The notes: generated by a model not told the origin, from the sequence alone. Counted from the first letter of the stretch, positions 45,447-54,889 are shown. The stretch: 64,000 nucleotides of DNA from Thalassotalea_H sp040779345 (GCA_040779345.1 JBFONU010000012.1:1-64000), one strand, 5' to 3'. Made by a program: numbers and translations.

Positions 45447-45546
45447 ATTATCTTCTTCTCTTAACGCGTAAAGGTAATGCAGTTGGGGCGGCTAGGCTCA
45501 AATAACTTACCTAAATGTAGGTCAATTTGAAAAAGTAAAAACGAGG

Positions 45547-45615
45547 TGTAAATACCAAAAATTACTGCCCTTTGGGTTGAACTCATTTGATCTTGAAAGT
45601 TCAACAGGCTCTAAT
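45547..45615. repeat. Intergenic repeat-like element, copy 2
   Basis: The region between deoC and deoB includes GTGTAAATACC..AAATTACTGCCCTTTGGGTT (45547-45578), which aligns without gaps to 47907-47939 upstream of deoD (about 24 of 33 identical). It continues into a TGAAAG..TCAACAG..CTAAT block (45594-45615) shared with copy 1 at the window start (about 19 of 22). Confidence 0.45.
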
Positions 45616-45740
45616 ATGTAATATTATTCAGCCGTTATCAATAAAGAAATGCTAAGGTATAGCAGGTAAACTTGATGAAAACGCTAGATAAAGTCATTGA
45701 TGCATAAATAATGACAAAAAACTCATAAATAAGGTTAAAC

Positions 45741-46949
45741 ATGGCAAGAGCAATAATTCTCGTAGTGGACAGTTTTGGTATTGGGCAAGCACCTGATGCG
45801 GATAAATTTGGTGATCTACATGCCAATACGTTTGCACATTTAGCCCAGGTTTATTATCAAAATACCCACAAAAAAATCGCCTTGCCTTACTTAGCTTCTA
45901 TGGGGTTAGTGGATGCCTGCTTAGCCGCAGGTAAAGAAGAATTTCCTGTTGAATCTTATCAATTAAATAAGGGGGCTTTTGGCTACGCGGCTGAAATGAG
46001 TAGTGGCAAGGATACCCCAAGTGGTCATTGGGAGATGACAGGGGTTCCCGTGCTATTTGATTGGGGATACTTTGACAAACCTGTTAATAGCTTTCCTGCA
46101 AAACTACTTAATAATATTGCTATAGCTACAGGGTTTGAAAGGGTTTTAGGCAATTGCCACGCTTCAGGCACTGATATTATTGCGCGTTTAGGGCAGCAGC
46201 ATATTCAAACAGGCTTGCCAATTTGTTATACCTCAGCGGACAGCGTTTTTCAGGTGGCGGCTCATGAAGAACACTTTGGCTTAGACAACTTATATCATTT
46301 TTGTGAGAAGGTAAGAGAGTTACTTGACGATTATAATATAGGACGGGTGATTGCCAGACCTTTTATTGGTGATGACAAACACTCTTTTGTACGTACTGGC
46401 AATCGACGAGACTACTCTGTGTTGCCACCCGCAGCCACGTTATTAGATAAACTAACGCAGGCGGGGGGGCATGTGATCAGTGTGGGTAAAATTGCCGATA
46501 TATTTGCTCATCAAGGGATCAGTGAGAAAACCAAAGCAACAGGGATAGATGCCCTGATTGATGCGACACTTCTACATATGCAAACAGCAAAAGACAAGAG
46601 TTTAATCTTTACTAACTTAGTCAATTTCGACCAAGATTTTGGCCACAGGCGTGATGCGATTGGCTATGCAGAAGCACTTGAATCTTTTGATAAAAGGCTT
46701 CCAGAGATATTTTCTCAATTAAATGACGATGATATTTTATTTATTACCGCTGATCATGGTTGTGACCCTACATGGCACGGAAGCGATCATACGCGAGAGT
46801 ATGTACCTGTGCTTGCCTACCATAATCACCTTGCTTCAATTGAATTAGGTGAACGGGCTACTTTTGCAGACTTAGGTCAAACCATTGCCGAAATGTTTGC
46901 ATTAGAAAAGCTTAGCTACGGCAAAAGCTTTTACAAAAAATTAATCTAA
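45741..46949 (+). CDS. deoB: Phosphopentomutase
   Basis: A 402-residue alkaline-phosphatase-fold mutase interconverting (deoxy)ribose 1- and 5-phosphates. Metal and phosphate site segments are VVDSFGIGQAPDADKFGD, SSGKDTPSGHWEMTG with the phosphorylated Thr, ASGTDII, NLVNFDQDFGHRRD, FITADHGCDPTWHGSDHTRE. Length matches E. coli DeoB. It is divergent from deoC and convergent with deoD, 17 bases apart. Confidence 0.95.
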   Translation: MARAIILVVDSFGIGQAPDADKFGDLHANTFAHLAQVYYQNTHKKIALPYLASMGLVDACLAAGKEEFPVESYQLNKGAFGYAAEMSSGKDTPSGHWEMTGVPVLFDWGYFDKPVNSFPAKLLNNIAIATGFERVLGNCHASGTDIIARLGQQHIQTGLPICYTSADSVFQVAAHEEHFGLDNLYHFCEKVRELLDDYNIGRVIARPFIGDDKHSFVRTGNRRDYSVLPPAATLLDKLTQAGGHVISVGKIADIFAHQGISEKTKATGIDALIDATLLHMQTAKDKSLIFTNLVNFDQDFGHRRDAIGYAEALESFDKRLPEIFSQLNDDDILFITADHGCDPTWHGSDHTREYVPVLAYHNHLASIELGERATFADLGQTIAEMFALEKLSYGKSFYKKLI

Positions 46950-46966
46950 CCTACTTTTATATCGTT

Positions 46967-47671
46967 TTAGAGGATACTTTCTAAGGTTAATTCCATCATT
47001 GCTTTAAAAGTACGCTCACGTTCATCTGAAGTGGTTTGTTCACCGGTTTTAATATGATCACTTACCGTTAACACGGTTAATGCTTTTTTGCCTAATTCAG
47101 CAGCAACACCATATAAACCTGCGGCTTCCATTTCAACGGCTAATATTCCAAGTGACTCCATTGTTTTGAACATGTCGCTTTGCGGAGTATAAAAAAGATC
47201 TGCGCTAAAGATATTGCCAACGTTGACTTTCAGCTTCATCTTATCTGCGGTATTAACGACCCTTTGTAATAGTGAAAAATCGGCACAAGCAGCGAAATCA
47301 AAATGATTAAAGCGCTGACGATTAACATTCGAATCAGTGCTTGCCGCCATCCCTATGATGATATCACGCACTTTTATGTCATCTCTAACTGCCCCACAGG
47401 AGCCAACACGAATGATATTTTCTACCCCATAATCCTTATAAAGCTCTGTAGCATAAATTGAAATTGATGGGATCCCCATGCCTGATCCCATTACCGATAC
47501 CGGTTGCCCTTTATATGTTCCGGTATAACCCAACATATTTCTTACTTGTGTAACGCACTTTACATCGTCGAGAAAGTTGTCAGCAATAAATTTGGCTCTA
47601 AGCGGGTCGCCCGGCATTAATACTGTTTTCGCGAATTGATTGTCTTTTGCTGCAATATGAGGGGTTACCAT
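46967..47671 (-). CDS. deoD: Purine nucleoside phosphorylase, DeoD type
   Basis: A 234-residue hexameric phosphorylase that splits purine (deoxy)nucleosides to base and sugar 1-phosphate. It shows TPHIAAKDNQFAKTVLMPGDPLRAKFIA, GSGMGIPSISIY, RVGSCGAV, LAVEMEAAGLY and LTVSDHIKTGE with the catalytic Asp. Its product is the substrate of deoB, but the two genes are convergent and so regulated separately. Confidence 0.95.
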   Translation of the reverse strand: MVTPHIAAKDNQFAKTVLMPGDPLRAKFIADNFLDDVKCVTQVRNMLGYTGTYKGQPVSVMGSGMGIPSISIYATELYKDYGVENIIRVGSCGAVRDDIKVRDIIIGMAASTDSNVNRQRFNHFDFAACADFSLLQRVVNTADKMKLKVNVGNIFSADLFYTPQSDMFKTMESLGILAVEMEAAGLYGVAAELGKKALTVLTVSDHIKTGEQTTSDERERTFKAMMELTLESIL

Positions 47672-48317
47672 ACTAGTTAACCTTATGAATATGATGAACA
47701 GTGAATTTAACCAAGGTGTTACCGTGATTTTTAATCTTAGCTAATCCTACTATAAAGCGATATTTAAACACCATAACTTTAGGGGATGTTGATCTTTCAT
47801 GCTTATTTTTGCCGCAGTTGATTGCTATATAGACAAAGATAATGTGCGCCTGCATCACTTTAATAACCTAGATTCCTCTATGCCCAAATGAAAAAACAAT
47901 AACGGCGTATAAATTACGAGAAATGCTGCCCTTTGAGGGCAACTAAACGCTATTTCTTCTATGTTGCTGACAGTTTACATGGAATGACCATGCTACATTG
48001 CTCGCGCCTTTAACAAAAAGCGTTTAGTTTGAATAAAATTTTATCTCGAAAGAGCAACAGTCCCTATTCAATTAACGCATTACTAATTAACGCAATATTA
48101 ATTTTGAACTTGGTAAAACTTAGCGATTTCGTTACTGGGTTTAAAATAAAATTGAAAGTGATAATCGTTAAGGGGTTCTGTGTTATATCGTTTTTATCTT
48201 ATTTTATGTTGGTATTAGAGTAATAACACTGATAGATTAGTTGACGGGATAATCATCTAGGTGTCTAGACGTAAATTATAGATTAAATATTAGAAGCAGT
48301 AAGAAGAGAAAATAACT
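47672..48317. other. Long intergenic region between deoD and aroG
   Basis: 646 bases lacking any gene I can support; two 61-64 residue frames here look random. It contains the third copy of the repeat-like element, GCCCT-TTG-AGGGC (47928-47940), and an inverted repeat AACTAAACGCT (47941-47951) with its complement at 48019-48029. The promoters of deoD and aroG should also lie here. Confidence 0.5.
47907..48029. repeat. Intergenic repeat-like element, copy 3, with flanking inverted repeat
   Basis: The 47907-47939 part matches copy 2 (shared CTGCCCTTTG core, then AACT). From 47941 an 11-base inverted repeat (15 with one mismatch) encloses 67 bases with no coding sense. Size and structure recall a small foldback or MITE-like element, but no terminal duplication was verified. 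Confidence 0.4.
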
Positions 48318-49373
48318 ATGTTCTACCAAAACGACGACGTTCGTATCGCAAATATCAAAGAATTATTACCTCCAATAGCTTTATTGGAACGATTTCCAGC
48401 ATCAGAAAAAGCTTCTAAAACAGTTTTTTCAGGTAGAGCAGCGATCAGTAAAATATTTAACAATCAAGACGACAGATTATTAGTTGTGATTGGGCCATGT
48501 TCTATTCATGATCCAAAAGCGGCAATTGAATACGGTGAAAAGCTTGTTCAATTACGCGAAAAATATAAAGACAACTTAGAAATTGTTATGCGTGTTTATT
48601 TTGAAAAACCACGTACAACAGTGGGTTGGAAGGGGTTAATTAACGACCCTTATATGGATAATAGCTTTAAACTTAATGATGGTTTACGTATTGGCCGCAA
48701 GCTTCTTGTTGATTTAAATGACTTAGGTTTACCAACGGCGGGAGAGTTTTTAGATATGATCACGCCGCAGTATATCGGTGATCTTATGTGTTGGGGGGCT
48801 ATTGGCGCTCGTACCACAGAAAGCCAAGTACATCGTGAATTATCTTCAGGTTTATCTTGTCCCGTTGGCTTTAAAAATGGCACTGATGGCACAATTAAAA
48901 TCGCAATAGATGCTATTGGTTCGGCAAGTGCTCCTCATCACTTTCTTTCGGTAACTAAGTTTGGCCATTCAGCCATTGTTCAAACCACAGGTAATAATGA
49001 TTGCCATATTATTTTACGTGGTGGTAAAACACCTAATTATGATGCACAAAGTGTTAACCAAGTTACCGAGCAGTTAGCGGCTTCTAAACTTAATACTAAA
49101 ATTATGATTGATTTTAGCCATGGTAATTCGAGTAAAAAGTTTGAAAACCAAATGCGAGTTTCCGAAGATGTCGGGCATCAAATAGCGTCAGGTAATAATG
49201 ATATTTTTGGTGTAATGGTTGAAAGCCACTTAGTCGAAGGTCGACAAGACTTGGTTAATGGTGAAGTGAAAACTTATGGTCAATCAATTACTGATGCTTG
49301 TATTGGTTGGTCTGACACCGAAAAATTACTTGCTCAGCTAAATAATGCGGTATCAGAAAGACGTAACGCATAA
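48318..49373 (+). CDS. aroG: 3-deoxy-7-phosphoheptulonate synthase, Phe-sensitive (AroG) type
   Basis: A 351-residue class I DAHP synthase, the second in the window. It follows E. coli AroG almost from end to end (YQNDDVRIANIKELLPPIAL, INDPYMDNSFKLNDGLRI, LDMITPQYIGDLMCWGAIG, FLSVTKFGHSAIVQTTGN, TDACIGWSDTEKLL), so phenylalanine feedback is likely; this is inferred from similarity. It forms a single unit closed by a strong terminator. A TyrR box was looked for upstream and not found. Confidence 0.93.
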   Translation: MFYQNDDVRIANIKELLPPIALLERFPASEKASKTVFSGRAAISKIFNNQDDRLLVVIGPCSIHDPKAAIEYGEKLVQLREKYKDNLEIVMRVYFEKPRTTVGWKGLINDPYMDNSFKLNDGLRIGRKLLVDLNDLGLPTAGEFLDMITPQYIGDLMCWGAIGARTTESQVHRELSSGLSCPVGFKNGTDGTIKIAIDAIGSASAPHHFLSVTKFGHSAIVQTTGNNDCHIILRGGKTPNYDAQSVNQVTEQLAASKLNTKIMIDFSHGNSSKKFENQMRVSEDVGHQIASGNNDIFGVMVESHLVEGRQDLVNGEVKTYGQSITDACIGWSDTEKLLAQLNNAVSERRNA

Positions 49374-49395
49374 TTTAATGTTTAGTTGAAAACGT

Positions 49396-49426
49396 AAAAA
49401 AAACGCATCATTTGATGCGTTTTTTT
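49396..49426. terminator. Bidirectional terminator after aroG
   Basis: AAAAAACGCATCA and its complement flank a 2-base loop (about 49398-49425), giving A- and T-tracts on both strands. It serves the convergent aroG and EAL-protein genes. Confidence 0.88.
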
Positions 49427-49447
49427 CTTAACTAAACATCTTAATCG

Positions 49448-52024
49448 CTACTTTTCGGCAGGAATAAATTCGCCTTGCATAGGCTGTTTAATACGGCCAT
49501 TATCTAAATTTTCTAGCCAACTAATATAGTCATCTATTGCCATTGGCTTAGCGTAAAAATATCCTTGGCCGATATCACAACCAAAGCGACGTAATGTATC
49601 TTCATCTTGTTGGCTATTTACTCCTTCGGCTACCACTTCTAAACCTAATCCTTTCGCCATTTTTACCGTTGCTTCAGCAATAATTTTTCGCTTTAAATTG
49701 TCATTAATATTTTCGACAAACTCTCTATCAACTTTGAGTTCTTGAAAAGGCAGGTTGCTGATTTGTGACATAGACGAATAACCAGTTCCAAAATCGTCAA
49801 TACTGATCGTGATCCCTAAATCAACAAGTTTTTCTATAAGCTCCAATGATTCCTCGTTATAGGTGATTGATGAGGATTCCGTTAATTCAAAAATTATTTT
49901 ATCCGCTGGTATAGTTGAATTTTCAATAATGTCGATAACACGAGTAAAGAAGTGCTCAGAGGCGATATCTTTGCCGCTAATATTTATCGATATCATATGG
50001 TTAAAACCGTATTCACTCGCCAGTAAAAGTTGTTGCTGTAGTGATTTTTCAATCACCCATAATGTGATCTCATTTATCAACCCCATATCCTCAGCAACAG
50101 GTATAAATACAGACGGGGAGATGAAGCCTTGAGTTGGATGCTGCCAGCGAATTAAACATTCACTGCTGCAAACCCTTAGTGTTCTAAGGTCAATTTGAGG
50201 TTGATGGAAAATGGCTAAATTATCATTTTCAAGGGCTGATTTTAAGTCGCTGGTCAGTTGTAATAAATAAGCATTTTCATTAGATGATTGCTGTTGGTAA
50301 AGCGCCCATTTCTGATGATTTAACTCTGCTTGATTGGTCGCGAAAATGACATTGTTGATTAATTGATGACTTTTAATACCATGCTCCGGAAAACTAGATG
50401 CGCCAATTATCGCAGAAAGAGGTAATTTCAGGTGATTAATTTGAAAGTTATCAGACACTATTTTCTGTATTGCGGCGATCAGTTCTTCTAATGTTTGATG
50501 CTGGTATTTGTCGTTAATAACGATAACAAACGCATTATTGTTAATAAAACAGAGTTTTTCATTATTCTCTGTAAGTGAAAAAACTGAATCATTGAACTGA
50601 AATAGTAAGGAAAGTTTTTGAAATAAGTGCTGAAACAATTGAGTGACCTGTTCATCGTCAATGTATAGGGCAATCTTGTCAATATGCTCAGGCTTAATCA
50701 TTAATAATGTAAATTGATTGTCTTTTTGCAACACTAACTGATTGACAAAGGTTTCCAAATTTGACTTTCGCGGTAAGCCGCTGGTGATGTGATAGGCAAT
50801 ATCTTTAATTCTATCTTGTTCATTTCTTTTCATGCGCTGTGCTAATGCAAAAGCCATTAGGGTTAATTCTACGATAATGGCCACTAGGAATGCGTTACGT
50901 GTGAAAAATGAGTAATCTAAATAATTGAGTAATACTAAAGGTTGTATTGAGGAGCCAATCAACAAAGGTAGCCAAGAAAGTAAATAAAATTTAGACCAAG
51001 AATAGTTATGATTAATGCGTTTTAGTAAAACAAAAATAGCAAATAATAACGTAAAAGGTTGCAGTGAAAAGAATAACTTTGCTTGCAAAATAGCATCTAG
51101 GTTAATTGATAATAACGAGCAAAAAATTAAAATGGCGATAATTGCTTTACCCGCGCGATAAGTTTTGTTTTTCCCTTGGTTATAGCGCAGAAAAAATAAG
51201 GTGAATAAAACGAGAAAAATCACAATATAATAATGAAGAAAAATGATGTATTTATTGATCAAGGCCTGTATTTCTGTCGAGAAAATCAGGTGACCAAAGC
51301 CCGTTAAACCTGACAAAACCATAAATGAGCTTAATAAATACCCAATATAGAATAAATAGACGGTATCTTTAATGGCAAAAAATAACACTAAGTTATACAT
51401 GGCCATTAAAAGGATTATTCCAATAAAAGCCCCGTAAAAGATCTGGGCATAGAGGACTCTTTGGGTAAAGTCATTATTACTGATCACCATAAGGGGGACA
51501 TTGGGTGGACCTTGCGTTTGTATCTCTAGAATAAACGCTTTGTTTTGTCTTGCAGGTAGGTCAAACGTCAGGTGAGGATATACCTTAAGTGAAATGTCAT
51601 GGTTATTAGCTAATAAATTTGTACTAAGGTAGTTAGTTTCGCTAGTAATAGTTTTATTCGCTTGATAAACCTTCAAAATATCTAGCATATTATTATCAGC
51701 ATAAAGCACTAAAGCTAGGGGTTCAGCCGAATGATTTTTAACAATGATCCTTAGCCAATATGTTTGCTTAGATAACTCAAATGGTATTTCATTGTTTTTG
51801 GCTGGAATAAATGTGCTGAGTTGTTTTTTGATGTTATCAACATCCATTTTCCCTGACGGATCAATTAAATAACTCATGTCAATTGTATGCTCAACGGTGC
51901 GTGTTTTATTTGTATCGATAGCCACTAATCGTGTTGCAACATTCCAAAGAATAAGTGCGATCAATATGAAAATTATGGCAATTGCAAGAATGTGAATAAT
52001 TTTAAATAATTTATTTAACAGCAC
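49448..52024 (-). CDS. 7TMR-DISM sensor with degenerate GGDEF and EAL phosphodiesterase domains
   Basis: An 858-residue membrane protein. Order: N-terminal helix (8-30), periplasmic 7TMR-DISMED2 domain (about 45-190; QTYWLRI..NHS), seven-helix 7TMR-DISM block (about 195-390), a GGDEF-like domain (about 420-580) that has lost the GGDEF loop (ENNEKLCFINNN at that place), and an EAL domain (590-845). The EAL motif reads ECL, but the catalytic set is present: Glu in ECLIRW, Asn in SINIS, Glu in FELTES, DDFGTGYSS, Lys in LKVD, Glu in VAEGV and Gln in GQGYFYAKP. It is therefore probably an active c-di-GMP phosphodiesterase that reads a periplasmic ligand. The start is a GTG at 52024, with only a weak AGAG 9 bases upstream. 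Confidence 0.87.
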   Translation of the reverse strand: MLLNKLFKIIHILAIAIIFILIALILWNVATRLVAIDTNKTRTVEHTIDMSYLIDPSGKMDVDNIKKQLSTFIPAKNNEIPFELSKQTYWLRIIVKNHSAEPLALVLYADNNMLDILKVYQANKTITSETNYLSTNLLANNHDISLKVYPHLTFDLPARQNKAFILEIQTQGPPNVPLMVISNNDFTQRVLYAQIFYGAFIGIILLMAMYNLVLFFAIKDTVYLFYIGYLLSSFMVLSGLTGFGHLIFSTEIQALINKYIIFLHYYIVIFLVLFTLFFLRYNQGKNKTYRAGKAIIAILIFCSLLSINLDAILQAKLFFSLQPFTLLFAIFVLLKRINHNYSWSKFYLLSWLPLLIGSSIQPLVLLNYLDYSFFTRNAFLVAIIVELTLMAFALAQRMKRNEQDRIKDIAYHITSGLPRKSNLETFVNQLVLQKDNQFTLLMIKPEHIDKIALYIDDEQVTQLFQHLFQKLSLLFQFNDSVFSLTENNEKLCFINNNAFVIVINDKYQHQTLEELIAAIQKIVSDNFQINHLKLPLSAIIGASSFPEHGIKSHQLINNVIFATNQAELNHQKWALYQQQSSNENAYLLQLTSDLKSALENDNLAIFHQPQIDLRTLRVCSSECLIRWQHPTQGFISPSVFIPVAEDMGLINEITLWVIEKSLQQQLLLASEYGFNHMISINISGKDIASEHFFTRVIDIIENSTIPADKIIFELTESSSITYNEESLELIEKLVDLGITISIDDFGTGYSSMSQISNLPFQELKVDREFVENINDNLKRKIIAEATVKMAKGLGLEVVAEGVNSQQDEDTLRRFGCDIGQGYFYAKPMAIDDYISWLENLDNGRIKQPMQGEFIPAEK

Positions 52025-52204
52025 GCTAATACTCTAATGACGGTACTAAAACTTTTCTAACTGTAGCAAAGTTATAGTTATTTTGGGAATTTATCGTTAA
52101 GAATAAATTTTTGTGATTTGAATTTTCTTTGATATTTTCACTATCTTTTGAGTGGTAATCTTTTACAATTAACGTAATGTCAGCATTCACACAAAAGGAT
52201 AAAC

Positions 52205-53314
52205 ATGAAGACTAAAGCAGCCGTCGCTTTTGGAGCAGGTCAACCATTAAAGGTAATGGAAGTTGATTTAGCAGCACCTCAAAAAGGTGAAGTGCTGATT
52301 GAAATTAAAGCGACAGGGGTTTGTCATACCGATGCTTTTACTTTATCCGGTGATGATCCTGAAGGGGCTTTTCCAGCCATTCTTGGACATGAAGGTGCGG
52401 GCATCGTTATTGAAGTAGGTGAAGGTGTTACATCAGTTGAAGTTGGCGATCATGTTATTCCGCTTTATACACCTGAATGTCGAGAATGTGATTTCTGTTT
52501 ACATCCCAAAACTAATTTGTGTCAATCAATTCGAGAAACACAAGGCCAAGGTTTAATGCCCGATGGTACTTCTCGCTTCTCAATAGATGGTAAACCCTTA
52601 TTACATTATATGGGCTGTTCAACGTTCGCTAATCACACAGTCTTACCTGAAATTGCGGTAGCTAAAATTCGAAAAGATGCCCCGTTTGATAAAGTGTGTT
52701 ATATCGGTTGCGGTGTAACAACGGGCGTTGGTGCCGTTGCCTTTGATGCTAAAGTTGAGCCAGGTTCAAATGTTGTGGTTTTTGGTTTAGGTGGGATAGG
52801 TTTAAATGTTATACAAGGGGCTAAAATGGTTGGTGCTGATAAAATTATTGGTATCGATTTAAACCCCGATAAAGTTGAACTGGCGAAGAAATTTGGTATG
52901 ACCCATTTTATCAACCCAAATGAAGTTGATGATGTTGTTAGCCATATTTGTGAATTAACGAACGGCGGTTGTGATTACAGCTTTGAATGTATTGGTAATG
53001 TTAACACTATGCGTCAAGCATTAGAGTGTTGCCATAAAGGCTGGGGTGAATCTTGGATCATTGGTGTGGCTGGGGCAGGACAAGAAATTTCAACAAGGCC
53101 TTTTCAGTTAGTAACAGGTCGTTCGTGGAAAGGCTCTGCTTTTGGTGGTGCACGAGGGCGTACCGATGTCCCAAAAATAGTAGATTGGTATATGGATGGT
53201 AAAATTCAAATTGATGATTTAATCACCCACACCATGCCTTTAGAAGATATTAATAAAGCGTTTGATCTGATGCATGAAGGCAAGTCAATTCGCTCTGTTG
53301 TTTTATATGATTAA
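52205..53314 (+). CDS. frmA: S-(hydroxymethyl)glutathione dehydrogenase / class III alcohol dehydrogenase
   Basis: A 369-residue zinc enzyme that oxidises the formaldehyde-glutathione adduct to S-formylglutathione. Catalytic zinc ligands are in GVCHTDAF, LGHEGAG and YIGCGVTTG. The structural zinc Cys cluster is CRECDFCLHPKTNLC and the NAD site is VFGLGGIGLNVIQGAK. AAGG lies just before the ATG. frmB follows 10 bases later. The repressor gene frmR, usual in enterobacteria, is absent. Confidence 0.95.
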   Translation: MKTKAAVAFGAGQPLKVMEVDLAAPQKGEVLIEIKATGVCHTDAFTLSGDDPEGAFPAILGHEGAGIVIEVGEGVTSVEVGDHVIPLYTPECRECDFCLHPKTNLCQSIRETQGQGLMPDGTSRFSIDGKPLLHYMGCSTFANHTVLPEIAVAKIRKDAPFDKVCYIGCGVTTGVGAVAFDAKVEPGSNVVVFGLGGIGLNVIQGAKMVGADKIIGIDLNPDKVELAKKFGMTHFINPNEVDDVVSHICELTNGGCDYSFECIGNVNTMRQALECCHKGWGESWIIGVAGAGQEISTRPFQLVTGRSWKGSAFGGARGRTDVPKIVDWYMDGKIQIDDLITHTMPLEDINKAFDLMHEGKSIRSVVLYD

Positions 53315-53324
53315 AAGGTCAAGT

Positions 53325-54194
53325 ATGGAGTTACTCTCTGATAACAAGTGTTTTGGTGGGCAGCAACTGCGTTACCAGCACCAGTCAAAGGTCAATCATT
53401 GTTTGATGACCTTTTCTGTATTTTTACCTCCTCAAGCTAAACAGGGAAAAGTTCCTGCGCTTTATTGGCTGTCAGGTTTAACCTGTACCTATGAGAATTT
53501 CATTACCAAGGCTGGCGCTCAACAATATGCAGCTAAGCATGGTATTGCTCTGATATGCCCCGATACTAGTCCTAGAGGGCAAGGGATTCCAGATGATGAA
53601 AATCAATCCTATGATTTTGGATTAGGGGCTGGTTTTTATGTCAATGCGACCGAGCCATTATGGTCAAATCATTATCAGATGTACGACTATGTAGTGAATG
53701 AATTACCTGCGTTGGTGAATGATAGCTTTGCTGTTAAGCCTGATTTGATGTCAATTTTTGGACATTCTATGGGGGGGCATGGAGCACTCACTATCGCATT
53801 AAAAAATGCTGACCGATATCGAAGTGTTTCGGCTTTTGCTCCCATTTGCTCGTCAATTCGAAGTCCATGGGGACAAAAAGCCTTGATGGGTTACTTAGGT
53901 ACAAATCAACAAGATTGGTTTCAATATGATGCAACTGAGTTAGTGAAAGTGGCTCAACATCATTTGCCTATGCTTATTGATCAAGGTGATAGTGATGATT
54001 TTCTTTTAGACCAGTTAAAGCCAGAACTACTTCAACATGCTTGTGATGTGGCCCATTACCCTGTAAAGATCAGAATGCAAAAAGGCTATGATCATAGCTA
54101 CTTTTTTATTAGTAGTTTTATTGGTGAACATATTGCTTTTCATGCTAAACATTTAGGAAATGAAAAAACGCCCTCAGTAATGACCTCACAATAA
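53325..54194 (+). CDS. frmB: S-formylglutathione hydrolase
   Basis: A 289-residue esterase-D-family alpha/beta hydrolase that releases formate and glutathione. Catalytic Ser is in FGHSMGGHGA, Asp in IDQGDSDDFL and His in YDHSYFFI; the oxyanion/substrate region YWLSGLTCTYENFITKAG is typical. The frame opens inside frmA, but MELLSDNKCFGG (ATG 53325, AAGG upstream) is the family start. It completes the two-step formaldehyde detoxification operon. Confidence 0.95.
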   Translation: MELLSDNKCFGGQQLRYQHQSKVNHCLMTFSVFLPPQAKQGKVPALYWLSGLTCTYENFITKAGAQQYAAKHGIALICPDTSPRGQGIPDDENQSYDFGLGAGFYVNATEPLWSNHYQMYDYVVNELPALVNDSFAVKPDLMSIFGHSMGGHGALTIALKNADRYRSVSAFAPICSSIRSPWGQKALMGYLGTNQQDWFQYDATELVKVAQHHLPMLIDQGDSDDFLLDQLKPELLQHACDVAHYPVKIRMQKGYDHSYFFISSFIGEHIAFHAKHLGNEKTPSVMTSQ

Positions 54195-54415
54195 AAAGCG
54201 AACGGTATTAATAGCAATTGACCAACCAAGGGGAAGTATCAATTTTTTGATGTAAATTAAACAAATTGTTAACTTTACTATTTACCTTCCCCTCAAAACC
54301 CCGCAAAATAATCTCTTACTTAGGATCAACATTTTATCCAATGTTATGAGGGAACTTGGCTTTCAACTGTTACCTGATACTCATGGGAAAAATATGGAAA
54401 TAATTGGTTTAGAAT

Positions 54416-54889
54416 ATGAACAATAAAAATATTAACAGCATATTGTTTGTCTGTATGGGCAATATTTGCCGTTCTCCTACTGCCGAAGCCGTTTTTCGTC
54501 AAAAAGCGCACGATAAAGGACTTAAATTACATATTGATTCTGCCGGCACTATTGGCTCTCATGCGAGGGAAAAGCCAGACCATCGAGCTCAAAAAGTTGG
54601 TGTATCGCGAGGTTATTCATTTGATAAAATAAAAGCGCGTAAAGTGACCATAGATGATTTTGAGCAGTTTGATCTTGTTTTAGCGATGGATAACCAAAAC
54701 GTTAAGGCGTTAAAGAAGGTTGCGCCAGCACACCTAATGGGTAAAATTAAATTGTTTTTAGAGTTTGCCTATAACCATGAAGAAAACGAAGTACCTGATC
54801 CCTACTATGGTGGCGCGAGGGGCTTTCAGTTTGTGTTAGATTTAGTTGAAGATGCCAGCGATGGTTTGATTAATGAGCTTTCGTCATAA
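54416..54889 (+). CDS. Low-molecular-weight protein-tyrosine phosphatase
   Basis: A 157-residue phosphatase with the P-loop VCMGNICRS (nucleophile Cys13, Arg19) close to the N-terminus and the general-acid loop DPYYGG. Family members dephosphorylate tyrosine kinases of exopolysaccharide assembly (Wzb type) or arginine/tyrosine-phosphorylated proteins. No polysaccharide kinase gene adjoins, so the target is unknown. A hairpin terminator follows. Confidence 0.9.
   Translation: MNNKNINSILFVCMGNICRSPTAEAVFRQKAHDKGLKLHIDSAGTIGSHAREKPDHRAQKVGVSRGYSFDKIKARKVTIDDFEQFDLVLAMDNQNVKALKKVAPAHLMGKIKLFLEFAYNHEENEVPDPYYGGARGFQFVLDLVEDASDGLINELSS

Noticed and set aside
47673..47858. 61-residue minus-strand frame directly upstream of deoD
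   Set aside because: No family features and it lies where the deoD leader and promoter are expected.
48029..48223. 64-residue plus-strand frame upstream of aroG
   Set aside because: Composition is that of random AT-rich DNA (Ile, Leu, Lys, Asn), with no ribosome-binding site, and it begins within the inverted repeat.
54229..54293. AGGGGAAG / CTTCCCCT inverted repeat after frmB
   Set aside because: Loop of about 49 bases and no T tract; not a credible terminator or known element.
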